The position numbers and the translations under genes were made by a program. From Gluconacetobacter entanii (GTDB taxonomy: Bacteria > Pseudomonadota > Alphaproteobacteria > Acetobacterales > Acetobacteraceae): a DNA stretch of 64,000 nucleotides. The stretch lies in NCBI RefSeq assembly GCF_003206495.1, contig NZ_NKUF01000013.1, positions 1 to 64,000 on the forward strand, given 5' to 3'. The notes under the pieces were generated by a model. The model saw only the letters and a program-made list of their open reading frames with translations. It was not told the origin of the DNA and did no database searches. Every line of letters begins with the position of its first letter. The first letter of the stretch is position 1. Below are positions 17,688 to 29,226 of this stretch, one piece after another.

Positions 17688-18174
17688 GACAGTTCTTTTT
17701 TTATTATTGTCAGGTTTTGCTTGTTATGGATTTTCCAGAGTGCCGTCCCGTGGGGAAGGCCATGTCATGGTACGCGCGCTGCATTCCTCCTGTCCGGTCG
17801 GACCAGGACATGAACCTGCCGGTCAGGGCAGGACATGACGGTTTGTGGATGGGAAATGTCCGGAAAACGCTGGGATGTATCAGGCATAGTATTGTTTTTT
17901 CTTTTTTATGTTTTCTTGGGATCGTATCAAAAAAATAAGCCAGTCAAACAAATTAAATTACAGGTAAGTTTTTTGCGATGCACAAAAAATACCCGTATGA
18001 CTTGGTCTGTGTTTTGTTGGTATTCCGACTGTAAAGTAAAGATTCGAGGTGAACGGGTTTATTTGCAAGGTCATCACCTGTCGCGATGATCGCGTGGAAC
18101 GCACCATGCCGCAACTGTTTCGTCCCCCGTGGGTTAGCCGGGATATGACATTGCTTGCAGGGCAGGAAATTGCG
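17688..18174. other. Divergent intergenic region between oprB and glgX
   Basis: 487 bases without a convincing gene. The middle (17880-18010) is AT-rich and likely holds promoters for both divergent genes. No clear operator or terminator was found. Confidence 0.4.
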
Positions 18175-20301
18175 ATGACCAACCCGGTAAATCCACGTCT
18201 GCGTGAAGGCTCCCCCTATCCCCGTGGCGCGACATGGGACGGGAAAGGCGTCAATTTCTCCCTTTTCTCCGCCCATGCCTCCCGGGTTGAGGTCTGCCTG
18301 TTCGATGAACATGGGGAAAAGGAAGTCGAACGCATCACCCTGCCGGAATATACCGACCAGATTTTCCATGGCTGGATTGCCGATGTACGGCCGGGGCAGT
18401 TTTACGGATACCGTGTATATGGACCGTATGAGCCTGAGTCAGGGCATCGTTTCAACCCGAACAAACTGCTTCTTGATCCGTATGCACGTGCGCATATGGG
18501 CGACCTGAAATGGGACGATGCGCTTTTTGGCTATACCATCGGTCACCGGGATGCGGATCTCAGCTTCGATACCCGTGACAGCGCGCCATTTGTGCCGAAA
18601 TGCGTCGTCATAGACCCGAATTTTGACTGGCGCGGCCAATCGGGTCGCAATCCGCTGCCATGGGACCAGACGGTGATCTATGAAACCCATGTCAAGGGAT
18701 ATACGAAAAAGCATCCCCATGTGCCCGAAGGCCTGCGTGGCACCTATGCCGGGATGGCTGTGCGCGAGGTGCTGGAGTACATAAAGTCCCTTGGCGTGAC
18801 CTCCATCGAATTCCTGCCGGTACACAGCTTCATCAGTGATGAATACCTGCTGAAAAAGGGATTACGGAATTACTGGGGCTACAACACCATCGGTTTTTTC
18901 GCGCCCGACCCCGGCTATGCCTCTGACCGTGCGCAGTCCTTGCGGGAATTCAAGGAAATGGTGTCGCAGATCCATGATGTCGGGCTCGAGGTCATACTTG
19001 ATGTTGTCTATAACCACACGGCCGAGGGGAATGAACTGGGGCCGACGCTGTCGTTCCGGGGCATCGACAACGCTTCCTATTACCGCCTTGTGGCGGATAA
19101 GCCGCGCTATTACGTCAATGACACGGGCACCGGAAATACCGTCAACCTGTCGCACCGGCGCGTGATCCAGATGGTGACCGACAGCCTGCGCTACTGGGCC
19201 GATGAAATGCATGTCGATGGTTTCCGTTTCGACCTTGGGACCATACTGGCGCGCGAACCCAACGGTTTTGATAACCAGTCCGGATTCCTCAAGGCCTGTT
19301 CGCAGGACCCGACGCTGGAGACGGTGAAGATGATCGCCGAACCCTGGGACTGTGGGCCGGGCGGTTACCAGGTGGGGGCGTTTCCGCCGGGTTGGGCCGA
19401 ATGGAATGACCGGTTTCGTGATGATGTCCGCGAATACTGGAAAGGAACGCAACTGGCGAGCAGGCTGTCCCCACGCCTTCTGGGCAGTCCGGACCTGTTT
19501 GACCATCAGGGGCGCAAGCCATGGTCCTGCGTCAATTTCATAACGGCGCATGACGGCTTTACGCTCAATGACTGCGTTTCGTACAATGACAAGCATAACG
19601 ACGCCAACGGGGAAGGAAACCGTGACGGGGCGTCGGACAACAATTCCAGCAATTATGGCGTTGAAGGCCCGACGGAAGATCCACGGATCATCGGTATCCG
19701 TGAACGCCAGATGCGCAACATGCTGGCGACACTGCTGTTTTCACAGGGCACGCCCATGCTGCTGGCGGGGGACGAATTCGGGCGGACACAGTTGGGAAAC
19801 AACAATGCCTATTGTCAGGATAACGATATTTCATGGATCGACTGGTCGATGCCGGAACGTAACGGGTCGCTTGTACGGTTCGTCTCCCGCCTGACGGCGT
19901 TGCGCAGGCAGTTTCCCATCCTGCGTCGCGGGCGGTTCCTGACGGAAGCCTATAACAGTGAACTCGATATCAAGGAACTGACATGGGTCAACGCCACTGG
20001 CCATGAAATGGCGATCGGTGACTGGGACGTGACCCGCTGCCTTGGCCTGATGCTCGACGGGCGGGCGCGCAGGACCGGGATCATGAAACGTGGGGAGGAT
20101 GCGACCCTGCTGCTGGTCTTCAATTCATGGCATGAGGATGTGCAGTTCGTGCTGCCCTCCGTGGCGGAGCAGCACTGGCGCCTGCTGCTGGATACCAATA
20201 TGGCCCATCAGGAGAAAGGGGACGAACGGCTTTTCCCGGCCTGTACTTCCTATCCCGCGGTGGGACGTTCGGTGCTGCTGTTCGACCTTGTGGCAGGATA
20301 G
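18175..20301 (+). CDS. glgX: Glycogen debranching enzyme GlgX
   Basis: 708 residues. A CBM48/isoamylase N-domain (RLREGSPYPRGATWDGKGVNFSLFSAHA) is followed by a GH13 catalytic barrel with DVVYNHTAEG, the nucleophile region VDGFRFDLGT, MIAEPWDCG with the acid Glu, and NFITAHDGFTLND. It hydrolyses alpha-1,6 branches of limit dextrins during glycogen breakdown. The ATG at 18175 is preferred because CAGGAAATTGCG precedes it and the protein then begins exactly at the conserved domain; the frame extends to 18049. It faces glgB, forming the catabolic arm beside the synthetic GlgE operon. Confidence 0.93.
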   Translation: MTNPVNPRLREGSPYPRGATWDGKGVNFSLFSAHASRVEVCLFDEHGEKEVERITLPEYTDQIFHGWIADVRPGQFYGYRVYGPYEPESGHRFNPNKLLLDPYARAHMGDLKWDDALFGYTIGHRDADLSFDTRDSAPFVPKCVVIDPNFDWRGQSGRNPLPWDQTVIYETHVKGYTKKHPHVPEGLRGTYAGMAVREVLEYIKSLGVTSIEFLPVHSFISDEYLLKKGLRNYWGYNTIGFFAPDPGYASDRAQSLREFKEMVSQIHDVGLEVILDVVYNHTAEGNELGPTLSFRGIDNASYYRLVADKPRYYVNDTGTGNTVNLSHRRVIQMVTDSLRYWADEMHVDGFRFDLGTILAREPNGFDNQSGFLKACSQDPTLETVKMIAEPWDCGPGGYQVGAFPPGWAEWNDRFRDDVREYWKGTQLASRLSPRLLGSPDLFDHQGRKPWSCVNFITAHDGFTLNDCVSYNDKHNDANGEGNRDGASDNNSSNYGVEGPTEDPRIIGIRERQMRNMLATLLFSQGTPMLLAGDEFGRTQLGNNNAYCQDNDISWIDWSMPERNGSLVRFVSRLTALRRQFPILRRGRFLTEAYNSELDIKELTWVNATGHEMAIGDWDVTRCLGLMLDGRARRTGIMKRGEDATLLLVFNSWHEDVQFVLPSVAEQHWRLLLDTNMAHQEKGDERLFPACTSYPAVGRSVLLFDLVAG

Positions 20302-20326
20302 TCAGCGGTTTCGGGAAACCCCCTAT

Positions 20327-20350
20327 AAAAGCTTCACCAAAAACTTTTGA
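20327..20350. repeat. Dispersed intergenic repeat, truncated copy 3
   Basis: AAAAGCTTCACCAAAAACTTTTGA matches the reversed left half of the copies at 12428 and 38399, but the second hairpin arm is missing. It lies between convergent glgX and glgB. Confidence 0.55.
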
Positions 20351-20355
20351 AGGTT

Positions 20356-22587
20356 TTATGCCTGTTCCGCTTCGTGGCGGAAGAACAGGGCCCCGAGGGG
20401 TGGCAGCGACACGCTGACGGAGCAGGAATGTCCGTGCGCGGCATGGGGCCGCGTCTGTATGCCGCCATAATTGCCGACATTTGATCCCCCATAAAGGCTG
20501 CTGTCCGTATTGAGGATTTCGTGCCACGTTCCTGCATGCGGCACGCCAATGCAGTAATCATGTCGCGGCACGGGCGTCATGTTGCATACGACCATGATCG
20601 TGGGTGTGCCGGCACTCCGCCGGATCCATGCAAAGACCGAGTTTTCGTAATCATCTCCCACCAGCCATGCAAACCCTTCGGCGTTACCGTCCGACAGGTA
20701 AAGCGCGGGATGGGTGCGGTACAGGTGATTGAGGTCACGGATAAGCTGCCGGACCCCGTTGCCCTCGGGGGTGTCAAGCTGGTGCCAGGCCAGTTGGGAT
20801 TCGTGATTCCATTCCTCCCGCTGGGCAAGTTCCCCGCCCATGAACAGAAGTTTCTTGCCCGGATGTCCCCACATGAAGGCAAGGTAGGCGCGCAGGTTCG
20901 CATGTTTCTGCCATGTGTCGCCCGGCATGCGCTGGATCAGCGATCCCTTGCCATGCACGACCTCGTCATGGGACAGGGGCAGGATGAAATGTTCCGAAAA
21001 TCCATAAAGCAGGCCGAACGTCATTTCGTTATGGTGGTAACGCCGGTGGATCGGGTCATGGCCCATGTAATCCAGCGTGTCATGCATCCACCCCATGTTC
21101 CATTTGAAGGTGAAGCCCAGGCCGCCTTCGCTGACGGCGCGCGTAACACCGGGCAATGCGGTGGATTCCTCCGCGATCATGATGGCGCCGGGGGAGCGCA
21201 CCGCAACGGTTGCGTTCAGGTGCCGCAGGAAGGCGATGGATTCAAGGTTTTCGCGTCCCCCATGCACATTGGCGATCCACGCCCCCGGCGCGCGGCTGTA
21301 ATCGCGGTACAGCATGGAGGCGACGGCATCCACGCGCAGGGCGTCGATATGGTACTGATGCAGCCAGAACAGGGCGCTGGCGATCAGGAACCCGCTGACT
21401 TCGCGCCGTCCGGTGTTGTAGATCAGGGTATTCCAGTCGGGATGGTATCCTTCGCGCGGGTCGATATGTTCATAAAGGGCGCTGCCATCGAAACGCGCCA
21501 GCCCGTGCGGGTCGGTCGGGAAATGCGCCGGCACCCAGTCCACGATGATCCCGATCCCCGCCAGGTGGCAGGCATTGATGAACCGGGCGAAGCTGTCGGG
21601 CGGCCCGAACCGGGCGGACGGCGCGAACAGGCCCAGTGGCTGGTATCCCCATGACCCGCCAAAGGGATATTCCGCAATGGGCATCAGTTCGATATGGCTG
21701 AACCCCATCTCCACCACATACGGCAGCAATGTCAGGCGCAGTTCGTCCCAGTCCACATGACCTGCCTGCGCATGGCGCCATGATCCGGCATGGATTTCAT
21801 AAATGCTGATGGGGGCATTGATGTCCTGCCGTGTCCCGCGTGTATGCATCCATGCATCGTCCGACCAGTCGAAATCGATCGTGGGTGTAACGACGGAGGC
21901 CGTGGCGGGCGCGACCTCGGCCGCAAAGGCCAGCGGGTCGGCCTTGAGCGGCAGCATGTCCCCCTGCGCGTCAAGGATCTCGAACTTGTAGCGCTCTCCG
22001 GCCCCGATGCGCGGGATGAACAGTTCCCATATCCCATGTTCATGGCGCAGGCGCATGGGATGGCGGCGCCCGTCCCACATGTTGAAATCCCCCACGACTG
22101 AGACACGGCGCGCATTGGGGGCCCATACGGCAAAGCGCACGCCACTGATGCCCCCGATTTCCATGACGTGCGCACCCAGCACGCGGTACAGGTCCTGATG
22201 TTCCCCACGTGCGATCAGGTGCAGGTCGAAATCCCCCAGCAGCAGGCCAAAGCCATAGGCGTCCTCGGTCTCCTGCACGCCGCCTTCCCATTCCACCCGC
22301 AGGCGGTAGGGGGTGCCGGTCGGGACATGGCCGATGAAGACGCCGCCGGGATGGACCTGCTCCATCGGCCATTCCGCAGGCCCCTTGCGGCGGCCGCGCC
22401 TGGACGGGGCGGCGTTGACGAGTGTGACCGCGCGTGCACCGGGCATGAACACGCGGATGATATCCTCCCCCTCGCCGGGATGGCGGCCAAGGAATGCAAA
22501 GGGATCCCCAAGCCGCCCGCACAGGAGGGCTTCAAGCCGGGCGTCGGCATCATGCCCGGCGCGAAGGGTGGGAAGATGTTCCGTCAC
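20356..22587 (-). CDS. glgB: 1,4-alpha-glucan branching enzyme GlgB
   Basis: 743 residues: a short N1 domain, CBM48 ([26 protein letters not shown]) and a GH13 barrel with [10 protein letters not shown], the nucleophile in [20 protein letters not shown] with the acid Glu, and [15 protein letters not shown]. The C-terminal beta domain ends near the stop. It transfers alpha-1,4 chains to O6 positions, making branched glycogen. Its start overlaps the treS-maltokinase stop by 4 bases (ATGA), so it is the last gene of the glgE operon. Confidence 0.95.
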   Translation of the reverse strand: MTEHLPTLRAGHDADARLEALLCGRLGDPFAFLGRHPGEGEDIIRVFMPGARAVTLVNAAPSRRGRRKGPAEWPMEQVHPGGVFIGHVPTGTPYRLRVEWEGGVQETEDAYGFGLLLGDFDLHLIARGEHQDLYRVLGAHVMEIGGISGVRFAVWAPNARRVSVVGDFNMWDGRRHPMRLRHEHGIWELFIPRIGAGERYKFEILDAQGDMLPLKADPLAFAAEVAPATASVVTPTIDFDWSDDAWMHTRGTRQDINAPISIYEIHAGSWRHAQAGHVDWDELRLTLLPYVVEMGFSHIELMPIAEYPFGGSWGYQPLGLFAPSARFGPPDSFARFINACHLAGIGIIVDWVPAHFPTDPHGLARFDGSALYEHIDPREGYHPDWNTLIYNTGRREVSGFLIASALFWLHQYHIDALRVDAVASMLYRDYSRAPGAWIANVHGGRENLESIAFLRHLNATVAVRSPGAIMIAEESTALPGVTRAVSEGGLGFTFKWNMGWMHDTLDYMGHDPIHRRYHHNEMTFGLLYGFSEHFILPLSHDEVVHGKGSLIQRMPGDTWQKHANLRAYLAFMWGHPGKKLLFMGGELAQREEWNHESQLAWHQLDTPEGNGVRQLIRDLNHLYRTHPALYLSDGNAEGFAWLVGDDYENSVFAWIRRSAGTPTIMVVCNMTPVPRHDYCIGVPHAGTWHEILNTDSSLYGGSNVGNYGGIQTRPHAAHGHSCSVSVSLPPLGALFFRHEAEQA

Positions 22588-25500
22588 GGCCGTTCTCCTT
22601 GTGCTGAGGGTTTTACAGGGGGTTGCGTGGGGGGCGGGTCAAGGAACTGGTGCAGTCCCGCGATCGGCGTGCCGATCCATGTCGGGCGGTTCGCGGCCTC
22701 GTAACGGATTTCATAGGCCGCCTTTTCCATCACAAACAGATGCAGCAGCGCGGATCGCGCCTGTTCCGTGCCAAGGGCCGTCGCACTTTCCCCGATTCCT
22801 TCGCGCCATCCTTCCATGAAGGTCCGGCAGGCCTCGTCATGGAATGCGCTGACATATTCCGTTGCCCGCTCGGCGGACTGTTCGGCGGCGGGGTGGCTGG
22901 TCGTATCGCTGTCGGCAAGGCGCGCGGTATCGGCGACATAGGCGATCGAACGCAGCAGTCCCGCCACGTCACGCAGCGGACTTGCCTTTTTCCGCCGTTC
23001 GGCAAGCGGGGTGAGGGGCTGCCCCTCGAAATCGATGATGACGGCGTCATTTTCCACCACCAGCACCTGGCCCAGGTGAAAATCCCCGTGGATGCGTGTC
23101 CGCAGCGTCCCGACGCCTGCGGACGCCAGCGTGCTGACCTGTGCCAGCAGCGCGTCCCGCCCCGCCAGCAGTGCGGCCGCGCGCGCCTGATCCTCGGCAT
23201 GTGGCCAGTCGTGGATACCGGCAAGGACGTCGAGCGCACGCACGACCTCCTCATGGATGGTGGCGGCCAGTGCGGCGATATCATCCGCGCCCACCCGTTC
23301 GGGGGTGAAGGCCGGATTGTCGCTGTCCTGCGCCAGGATCGCGTGCATGCCGCCCAGCCTCTGGCCAAGGGTGCGGAAGAATGCGACATGTTCGGCGCGC
23401 ATGCCGACCTGTTCCTCCCCACTGAGCGCAAGGTCGGTGGCCGTCCCGCGCAGGTAGCCCAGCGTCCAGCTCCATGCGTCGCCCTGGTTGCCGATGAAGC
23501 CCTCCATGATGGCAAGTGTATGGGGCGTGCCCTGCGGGTCCATCCGCAGCATTTCGCCAAGGAAGGGCGCGATGCCGCGCGCGCCCCTGTGTGTCAGGAA
23601 CTCCGTCATCTCCACTTCGGGATGCAGGCCCGCATGTGGCTGGCGGATCAGCTTGAGGACCACCTTGTCCGCCACGATCAGGGAACTGTTGCTCTGTTCG
23701 GAGGACAACCAGTGGATGGGTGCGTCAGGCGGCAGTTCAAGCGTGCGGAAGGCGTCGGCGGGGCGGAAGATGACCTCGCCTTCACGCGCGGGCAGGCGGG
23801 TTTCCTCCGCCATGGCCTTCAGCATGGCGGCAACGAATGCGGGCAGGGCGAACGCATCGGTCAGGTATCCGGTCAGCCTGCCGCGGCGCACGCGCGACAG
23901 GGCCAGTTGCTGCGGCAGGGCGGGCAGGCTGTCCGTATCCCACGCGATGCCCAGCGGCAGGAAATAGCTGGCCTCCCGCTCGCCCGTGGTTGCCGCGATC
24001 TCGCACAGGAGGAACTGCGTACCCAGCGTTATGGCCTCGGTCATATGGATATGGTCGATCGCATGTCCCCGCGCGGACGCCCATCGCCGCATCGCCAGAT
24101 AGAGTGGCAGCAGTTCCCCTTCCATGACCGTGCGCAGGGGCGCGTCGGTCAGTTCGCGCAGGGACCGGCGCAGGACCAGCGTGCGGAATTCCGGCAGGGG
24201 TTCGGGGGCCGGGACATGCCATGTCGGGTTTTCCGTCACGCTGCACAGGCGGAACCACATGAAGCCGTAAGGCGGCAGGGTCAGCAGGTAGGGCAGTTGC
24301 CCCACGGGGGGAAAGACGCTTTCCGCCATCATTTCCACCGGAACCCGCCCCGCAAACAGCGACAGGTCAAGTTCCACTGCCTGCGCGGAGCGTGCCAGGT
24401 TGGCGACGCACAGGATGGTGTCGGTCTCATGTTCACGCAGGTAAGCCAGTATCTTGCGATTGCCCGGCGAAAGGAACGTCAGCGTGCCCCGGCCGAACGC
24501 ATGCGAACGCGCCCGCACCGCCAGCATGCGCCGCATCCAGTTCAGCAGCGAGAACGGGTCGCGCCGCTGTGTCTCCGCATTGACGGCGGCATATCCGTAA
24601 AGCGGGTCCATGATGACCGGCAGGACAAGGCGTTCGGGGTCCGCGCGCGAAAAGCCGCCATTGCGGTCGGGCGACCACTGCATCGGCGTGCGCACGCCAT
24701 CGCGGTCGCCAAGCTGGATGTTGTCGCCCATGCCGATTTCATCGCCGTAATAGACGACCGGCGTTCCGGGCATCGACAGAAGCAGGCTGTTGAGGAGTTC
24801 GATCCGCCGCCGGTCACGTTCCAGCAGGGGGGAAAGGCGCCTGCGGATGCCAAGGTTGAGGCGCGCGCGCCGGTCCGCGGCATAGGCGTTCCACATGAAG
24901 TCGCGTTCGCTGTCGGTCACCATCTCCAGCGTCAGTTCGTCATGGTTGCGCAGGAAGATCGCCCACTGGCATGTCGGGGGGATATCGGGTGTCTGGCGCA
25001 TGATGTCGGTGATGGGAAAGCGGTCCTCCCGCGCCATGGCCAGATACATCCGCGGCATCAGCGGGAAATGGAACGCCATGTGGCATTCATCGCCATTGCC
25101 GAAATATTCCCGCGTGTCTTCCGGCCACTGGTTCGCTTCGGCTAGCAACATGCGGTTGGGAAAGCGTGCATCCAGTGCGGCGCGGATACGGCGCAGGACG
25201 GCATGGGTTTCGGGCAGGTTCTCGTTGCTGGTGCCGTCACGTTCCACCAGATAGGGAATGGCGTCGAGGCGTAGCCCATCGACACCAAGTTTCAGCCAGA
25301 ACGCCATGATCCCGAGGATCGCGCGCAGGACATGCGGATTGTCGAAATTCAGGTCGGGCTGGTGGGAATAGAAACGGTGCCAGTAAAATGCCCCCGCCAC
25401 CGGGTCGCGCGTCCAGTTCGAAATCTCCGTATCGCAGAAAATGACGCGCGTACCGGCATATTCCGTGCCGGTATCGGACCAGACATAGAAATTGCGTGCG

Positions 25501-25892
25501 ACCGATCCTGGTTTCGCCTTGCGCGCGCGCTGGAACCATGGATGCTGGTCCGATGTGTGGTTGATCACCAGTTCGGTGACCACGCGGATGTTGCGTGCAT
25601 GGGCGGCGTTGATGAAATGGCGCACGTCCGCCATCGTGCCGTAATCGGGATGCACCGCGCGATAGGCCGAAATGTCGTAGCCATCATCCTTACGCGGCGA
25701 GGGATAGAACGGCAGCAGCCAGATCGTGTTGACGCCAAGGTCGGCGATGTAGTCCAGCCGTGAGGTCAAGCCACGGAAATCGCCGATCCCGTCATTGTCG
25801 GAATCAAAGAATGATTTGACATGTACCTGGTATATGACCGCGTCCTTGTACCATAACGGGTCGGTTGCCTGTGCCGGGACGTGTCCTGTCAT
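22584..25892 (-). CDS. treS: Trehalose synthase-maltokinase fusion (TreS-Mak/Pep2)
   Basis: 1102 residues carrying two enzymes. Residues 1-545 are GH13 trehalose synthase: [34 protein letters not shown], nucleophile [12 protein letters not shown], ending MWFRLCS. Residues about 600-1080 are maltokinase with an aminoglycoside-phosphotransferase-like core ([27 protein letters not shown]). Together they isomerise trehalose to maltose and phosphorylate it to maltose 1-phosphate, the GlgE donor. The fused arrangement is known in many bacteria. It overlaps both glgE and glgB by ATGA, so synthesis of the three proteins is coupled. Confidence 0.93.
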   Translation of the reverse strand: MTGHVPAQATDPLWYKDAVIYQVHVKSFFDSDNDGIGDFRGLTSRLDYIADLGVNTIWLLPFYPSPRKDDGYDISAYRAVHPDYGTMADVRHFINAAHARNIRVVTELVINHTSDQHPWFQRARKAKPGSVARNFYVWSDTGTEYAGTRVIFCDTEISNWTRDPVAGAFYWHRFYSHQPDLNFDNPHVLRAILGIMAFWLKLGVDGLRLDAIPYLVERDGTSNENLPETHAVLRRIRAALDARFPNRMLLAEANQWPEDTREYFGNGDECHMAFHFPLMPRMYLAMAREDRFPITDIMRQTPDIPPTCQWAIFLRNHDELTLEMVTDSERDFMWNAYAADRRARLNLGIRRRLSPLLERDRRRIELLNSLLLSMPGTPVVYYGDEIGMGDNIQLGDRDGVRTPMQWSPDRNGGFSRADPERLVLPVIMDPLYGYAAVNAETQRRDPFSLLNWMRRMLAVRARSHAFGRGTLTFLSPGNRKILAYLREHETDTILCVANLARSAQAVELDLSLFAGRVPVEMMAESVFPPVGQLPYLLTLPPYGFMWFRLCSVTENPTWHVPAPEPLPEFRTLVLRRSLRELTDAPLRTVMEGELLPLYLAMRRWASARGHAIDHIHMTEAITLGTQFLLCEIAATTGEREASYFLPLGIAWDTDSLPALPQQLALSRVRRGRLTGYLTDAFALPAFVAAMLKAMAEETRLPAREGEVIFRPADAFRTLELPPDAPIHWLSSEQSNSSLIVADKVVLKLIRQPHAGLHPEVEMTEFLTHRGARGIAPFLGEMLRMDPQGTPHTLAIMEGFIGNQGDAWSWTLGYLRGTATDLALSGEEQVGMRAEHVAFFRTLGQRLGGMHAILAQDSDNPAFTPERVGADDIAALAATIHEEVVRALDVLAGIHDWPHAEDQARAAALLAGRDALLAQVSTLASAGVGTLRTRIHGDFHLGQVLVVENDAVIIDFEGQPLTPLAERRKKASPLRDVAGLLRSIAYVADTARLADSDTTSHPAAEQSAERATEYVSAFHDEACRTFMEGWREGIGESATALGTEQARSALLHLFVMEKAAYEIRYEAANRPTWIGTPIAGLHQFLDPPPTQPPVKPSAQGERP

Positions 25893-28800
25893 GCTTCATG
25901 TCCTTCCACCGGGCGGACATGCCAGATCGCGAATGGCAGGTCGTGCGGATCAAGGCGGATGTGCTGGATCTTTCCGTGCCATGTCCCGTGCCGGTCATGC
26001 ACCAGGTCATGCACCCGGATGGAGGCGTTGTCCGCCAATCCCCATTCCCACAGGGGAACTTCGAAATCGGCTTCCTGCACGCGGGCGGGGTCAAGGTTGA
26101 TGGCGACCAGCACGACATCGGACATGTCGGTCATGCCCTTTGCAAAATATATAATGGCGTCATTGAACATATTGTAAAAACGCACGCCCCGGTGCGTCTG
26201 CAGGCAGGGGTGGTCGCGGCGGATCGCGTTCAGCATGGTGATTTCAGCTATGATGTCGGGTCCGTGCTGGATATCGCGCTTCCGAATCTGGTACTTTTCG
26301 GAATCCATATATTCCTCGCGCCCCGGAATGGGCGTTGCCTCGCACCGTTCAAACCCCTCATACATGCCCCACAGGCCCGACAGCGTGGTGGCCAGCGCCA
26401 CGCGGATCAGATGTGCGGCGCGCGTGCTGTCCTGCACGAAAAACGGATTGATATCCGGCGTGTTTACGAAAAAATGGGGGCGAAAAAAGTCGCAGACAGG
26501 CGCGCTGGTGATCTCCGTCATGTAGGACATCAGGTCTTCCTTGCCATTGCGCCACGTGAAATAGGTATAGGATTGCGTGAATCCCGCCTTTGCCAGTCTG
26601 TACATCATGCCGGGATGGGTAAAAGCTTCCGCCAGGAAGATGGTTTCCGGATAAAGCGCGTGTATGTAGGCAATCATCCATTCCCAGAACGGCAGGGGCT
26701 TGGTGTGGGGATTGTCCACGCGGAAGATCCGCACACCTTCACCGATCCACAGCAGCACGATATCGCGCAGGGCCAGCCATAGCGACTGGATGGCCCCTTC
26801 GGCATAGAAATCGACATTTACGATATCCTCATATGTCTTGGGCGGATTTTCCGCATGCCGGATCGATCCGTCCGCGCGGTGGTCAAACCATTGCGGGTGC
26901 TGCGTGACCCACGGATGGTCGGGCGCGCACTGGATTGCGAAATCCATCGCCAGTTCCAGGCCGTGCGCGCGTGCCGCCTGGTTCAGGTCGCGAAAATCGC
27001 TGAAGGTGCCAAGCTGCGGATGAATGCTGTCATGCCCGCCCTCGTCCGATCCGATGGCGTACGGGCTGCCGACATCGTCCGCGTCCGCATGAAGGGCATT
27101 GTTGCGCCCCTTGCGATTGAGGCGACCGATCGGATGGATGGGCGGGAAGTAGAGCACGTCAAAGCCCATGTCGCGGATATGGGGCAGGCGCGCGATGACG
27201 TCGCGCAGGGTCCCGTGCTGGTGCGGTACGGGGCTTTGCGAACGGGGAAACAGTTCATACCAACTGCCATATCGCGCGGCGCGGCGATCCACGAAGATCG
27301 GGACGGGGGCCGGAAGCTGCGTCAGGAATGGCCGTCTTGCGACATGCGCCATCAGGGTGCGCACCTGTGGCGAAAGCAGCAGGCGTAGCGCCTCCTCCTG
27401 CGGCAGGTCCGGTAGTATTTGCGCAAGGTGCAGGCACTGCTGGCGCTCCGTATCATGCGCGTCCGTTGCGGCGGCGTGGATCAGCAGGCGCGCATCTTCC
27501 ACGTCCTGCGCGCTGACACGGCCTGCGGCCTGTTTCTTCTCAAGGGCGCGCGCAACGGAGGCGTAACTGTCCACCCAGGCCGTGATCGTGTATTCCCATG
27601 GGCCGATCCGGTCCGGATACATGAAACCGCGCCAGCGGCCGTTCCCGATCATCTCCATGCGTTCATGCCGCCAGCAGGCCGTGTCCATGGCGCGCCAGCA
27701 CAGGCGGGCCGCCAGAAGGTCATGCCCGTCCATGAAAATATCGGCCTCCACCATGACCGGGGTGTCAATTTCCGCCTTGGCGGAAAACCGGGAGGGGGTG
27801 ATGGCGGGGGTGACGTTTTCAATGACGATGCGACTGTGGCGTGCGGCGGTGCGCGCATCCGGGGAGGGATGGGTCATGACCGGCGCATGCTGCCGCGCGC
27901 CCTCCAGCACCCGTACCTCGCCCGCACGCAGGCCAAGCCGCCCCTTGCGGATTTGGTGCGCGACCGCGATATCGCCATCAATCGGCCCGAACGCCGCCGG
28001 ATCCAGCGGCAGGGTCGCAATGGGGAGGAAGGCCTCCTGCCCTAAGGACGCATTCGCCAGGACCAGCCGCGTATAACGCTCCGTGTGGAACGCCAGGACC
28101 GTGACCGGTGCGTCGGCGGATGTCAGGCGCATGGGACGTGGCAGCGTCTTCCCACGTCGCATGGCAATCATCCGCCCCGCCGCGATGATCGCATCGCGCA
28201 CCCTGATGTCCTGCCCGTCATCATCGTCTGCGCCAACAAGCAGGCCATCCCCGGTTGCCCCGCACAGGCGCAGGTTCATGACCACCTGATCGCACGGCGG
28301 CAGCGGGGCCGACCCGCCGGGCAGGGGCTGCGGACATGCAAGCCGCCCGACACCGGGGGGAAGGGGCGCCCATTCCGCCTCGAACCACGGATCGCGCCGG
28401 TTCCACCATGCGAGAGAGGAACTGACCATGTTCACCCCGCTCAGGGCGACCTGACGCACCATGTCGGGGGACAGGCCCGCCGTCCATGCGATCCAGCGGC
28501 ATGCGGGTGTGATCGCGTGCGAGGAGCGGATGATGTCCCGCAGCATTTCGGGAGGCACATCCCATGGTGCGTCACAGCGGAACCCCGCCACGCCTGCCTC
28601 CAGAAGAGGACGCAGGACCGTGGCCCAGTATCGGAGGATTTCCTGGGAATGTCCGGCAAAATCCCATCTGGCGGCACGCGGGTCATGATCCGGCAGGCAC
28701 CATGTGGGATGCTGGCGCGCAAGCGTTCCATCCCGCGCCATCCGGTCAAGCGGCAGGTCGAGCAGGATGGCGATCCCATGTTTGCGCGCCGCGGCACATA

Positions 28801-29071
28801 ACTGGCGCAATCCCGTCGCGAACGGGACATCCCATGACAGGTCCGCGCTTCCTTCGGAATGGGAGGATACGAGGAACGGATCCCCGGTCGCGGCAAACAG
28901 GGGCGCAACCAGCAGGTCGGTAAAACCGCTGGCGGCCGCGCGCGCCAGCAGCCGTGCCCAACCCTCTGGCCGTCCTATCGCCGCGGGGGGCAGGTAGCGG
29001 ATGACCGGCGACCATGACGGCAGGTCGTCATCGCTGGTGTGGACATGCGGTTGCGGATTGCCTGACACCAT
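25889..29071 (-). CDS. glgE: GlgE maltosyltransferase with an N-terminal pseudo-GH13 extension
   Basis: 1060 residues, against about 660 for classical GlgE. Residues about 405-1060 are the GlgE core: N-domain (FSAKAEIDTPVMVEADIF), LYFPPIHPIGRLNRKGRNN, the nucleophile region GVRIFRVDNPHTKP, IFLAEAFTHPGMMYRLAKAGF with the acid Glu, then the C-domain. It transfers maltose from maltose 1-phosphate to growing alpha-1,4 glucans. Residues 1-400 look like a degenerate GH13 barrel: GVAGFRCDAPWDVP retains the region II form, but the expected Glu region reads RWIAWTAGLSPD. This half is probably not catalytic. It is the first gene of the operon with treS-mak and glgB. Confidence 0.9.
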   Translation of the reverse strand: MVSGNPQPHVHTSDDDLPSWSPVIRYLPPAAIGRPEGWARLLARAAASGFTDLLVAPLFAATGDPFLVSSHSEGSADLSWDVPFATGLRQLCAAARKHGIAILLDLPLDRMARDGTLARQHPTWCLPDHDPRAARWDFAGHSQEILRYWATVLRPLLEAGVAGFRCDAPWDVPPEMLRDIIRSSHAITPACRWIAWTAGLSPDMVRQVALSGVNMVSSSLAWWNRRDPWFEAEWAPLPPGVGRLACPQPLPGGSAPLPPCDQVVMNLRLCGATGDGLLVGADDDDGQDIRVRDAIIAAGRMIAMRRGKTLPRPMRLTSADAPVTVLAFHTERYTRLVLANASLGQEAFLPIATLPLDPAAFGPIDGDIAVAHQIRKGRLGLRAGEVRVLEGARQHAPVMTHPSPDARTAARHSRIVIENVTPAITPSRFSAKAEIDTPVMVEADIFMDGHDLLAARLCWRAMDTACWRHERMEMIGNGRWRGFMYPDRIGPWEYTITAWVDSYASVARALEKKQAAGRVSAQDVEDARLLIHAAATDAHDTERQQCLHLAQILPDLPQEEALRLLLSPQVRTLMAHVARRPFLTQLPAPVPIFVDRRAARYGSWYELFPRSQSPVPHQHGTLRDVIARLPHIRDMGFDVLYFPPIHPIGRLNRKGRNNALHADADDVGSPYAIGSDEGGHDSIHPQLGTFSDFRDLNQAARAHGLELAMDFAIQCAPDHPWVTQHPQWFDHRADGSIRHAENPPKTYEDIVNVDFYAEGAIQSLWLALRDIVLLWIGEGVRIFRVDNPHTKPLPFWEWMIAYIHALYPETIFLAEAFTHPGMMYRLAKAGFTQSYTYFTWRNGKEDLMSYMTEITSAPVCDFFRPHFFVNTPDINPFFVQDSTRAAHLIRVALATTLSGLWGMYEGFERCEATPIPGREEYMDSEKYQIRKRDIQHGPDIIAEITMLNAIRRDHPCLQTHRGVRFYNMFNDAIIYFAKGMTDMSDVVLVAINLDPARVQEADFEVPLWEWGLADNASIRVHDLVHDRHGTWHGKIQHIRLDPHDLPFAIWHVRPVEGHEA

Positions 29072-29226
29072 GCCGGTTCTTTCTTCGGGCTTGCGTATCG
29101 GCGGGCCGCGATCCCGGATGGGCAGGGCGACCCGATGATAGGCTCAGAACGGCGAAGTCAGGAAAAAGGACGGACAGGGCAGGGGAAAACAGGATAACAA
29201 ATCCGTGTTTCATGCCGGAAACGGGA

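Noticed and set aside
22623-25145. 840-codon open frame antisense to treS-maltokinase
   Set aside because: No recognisable motif and biased composition; the other strand encodes a well-conserved fusion enzyme.
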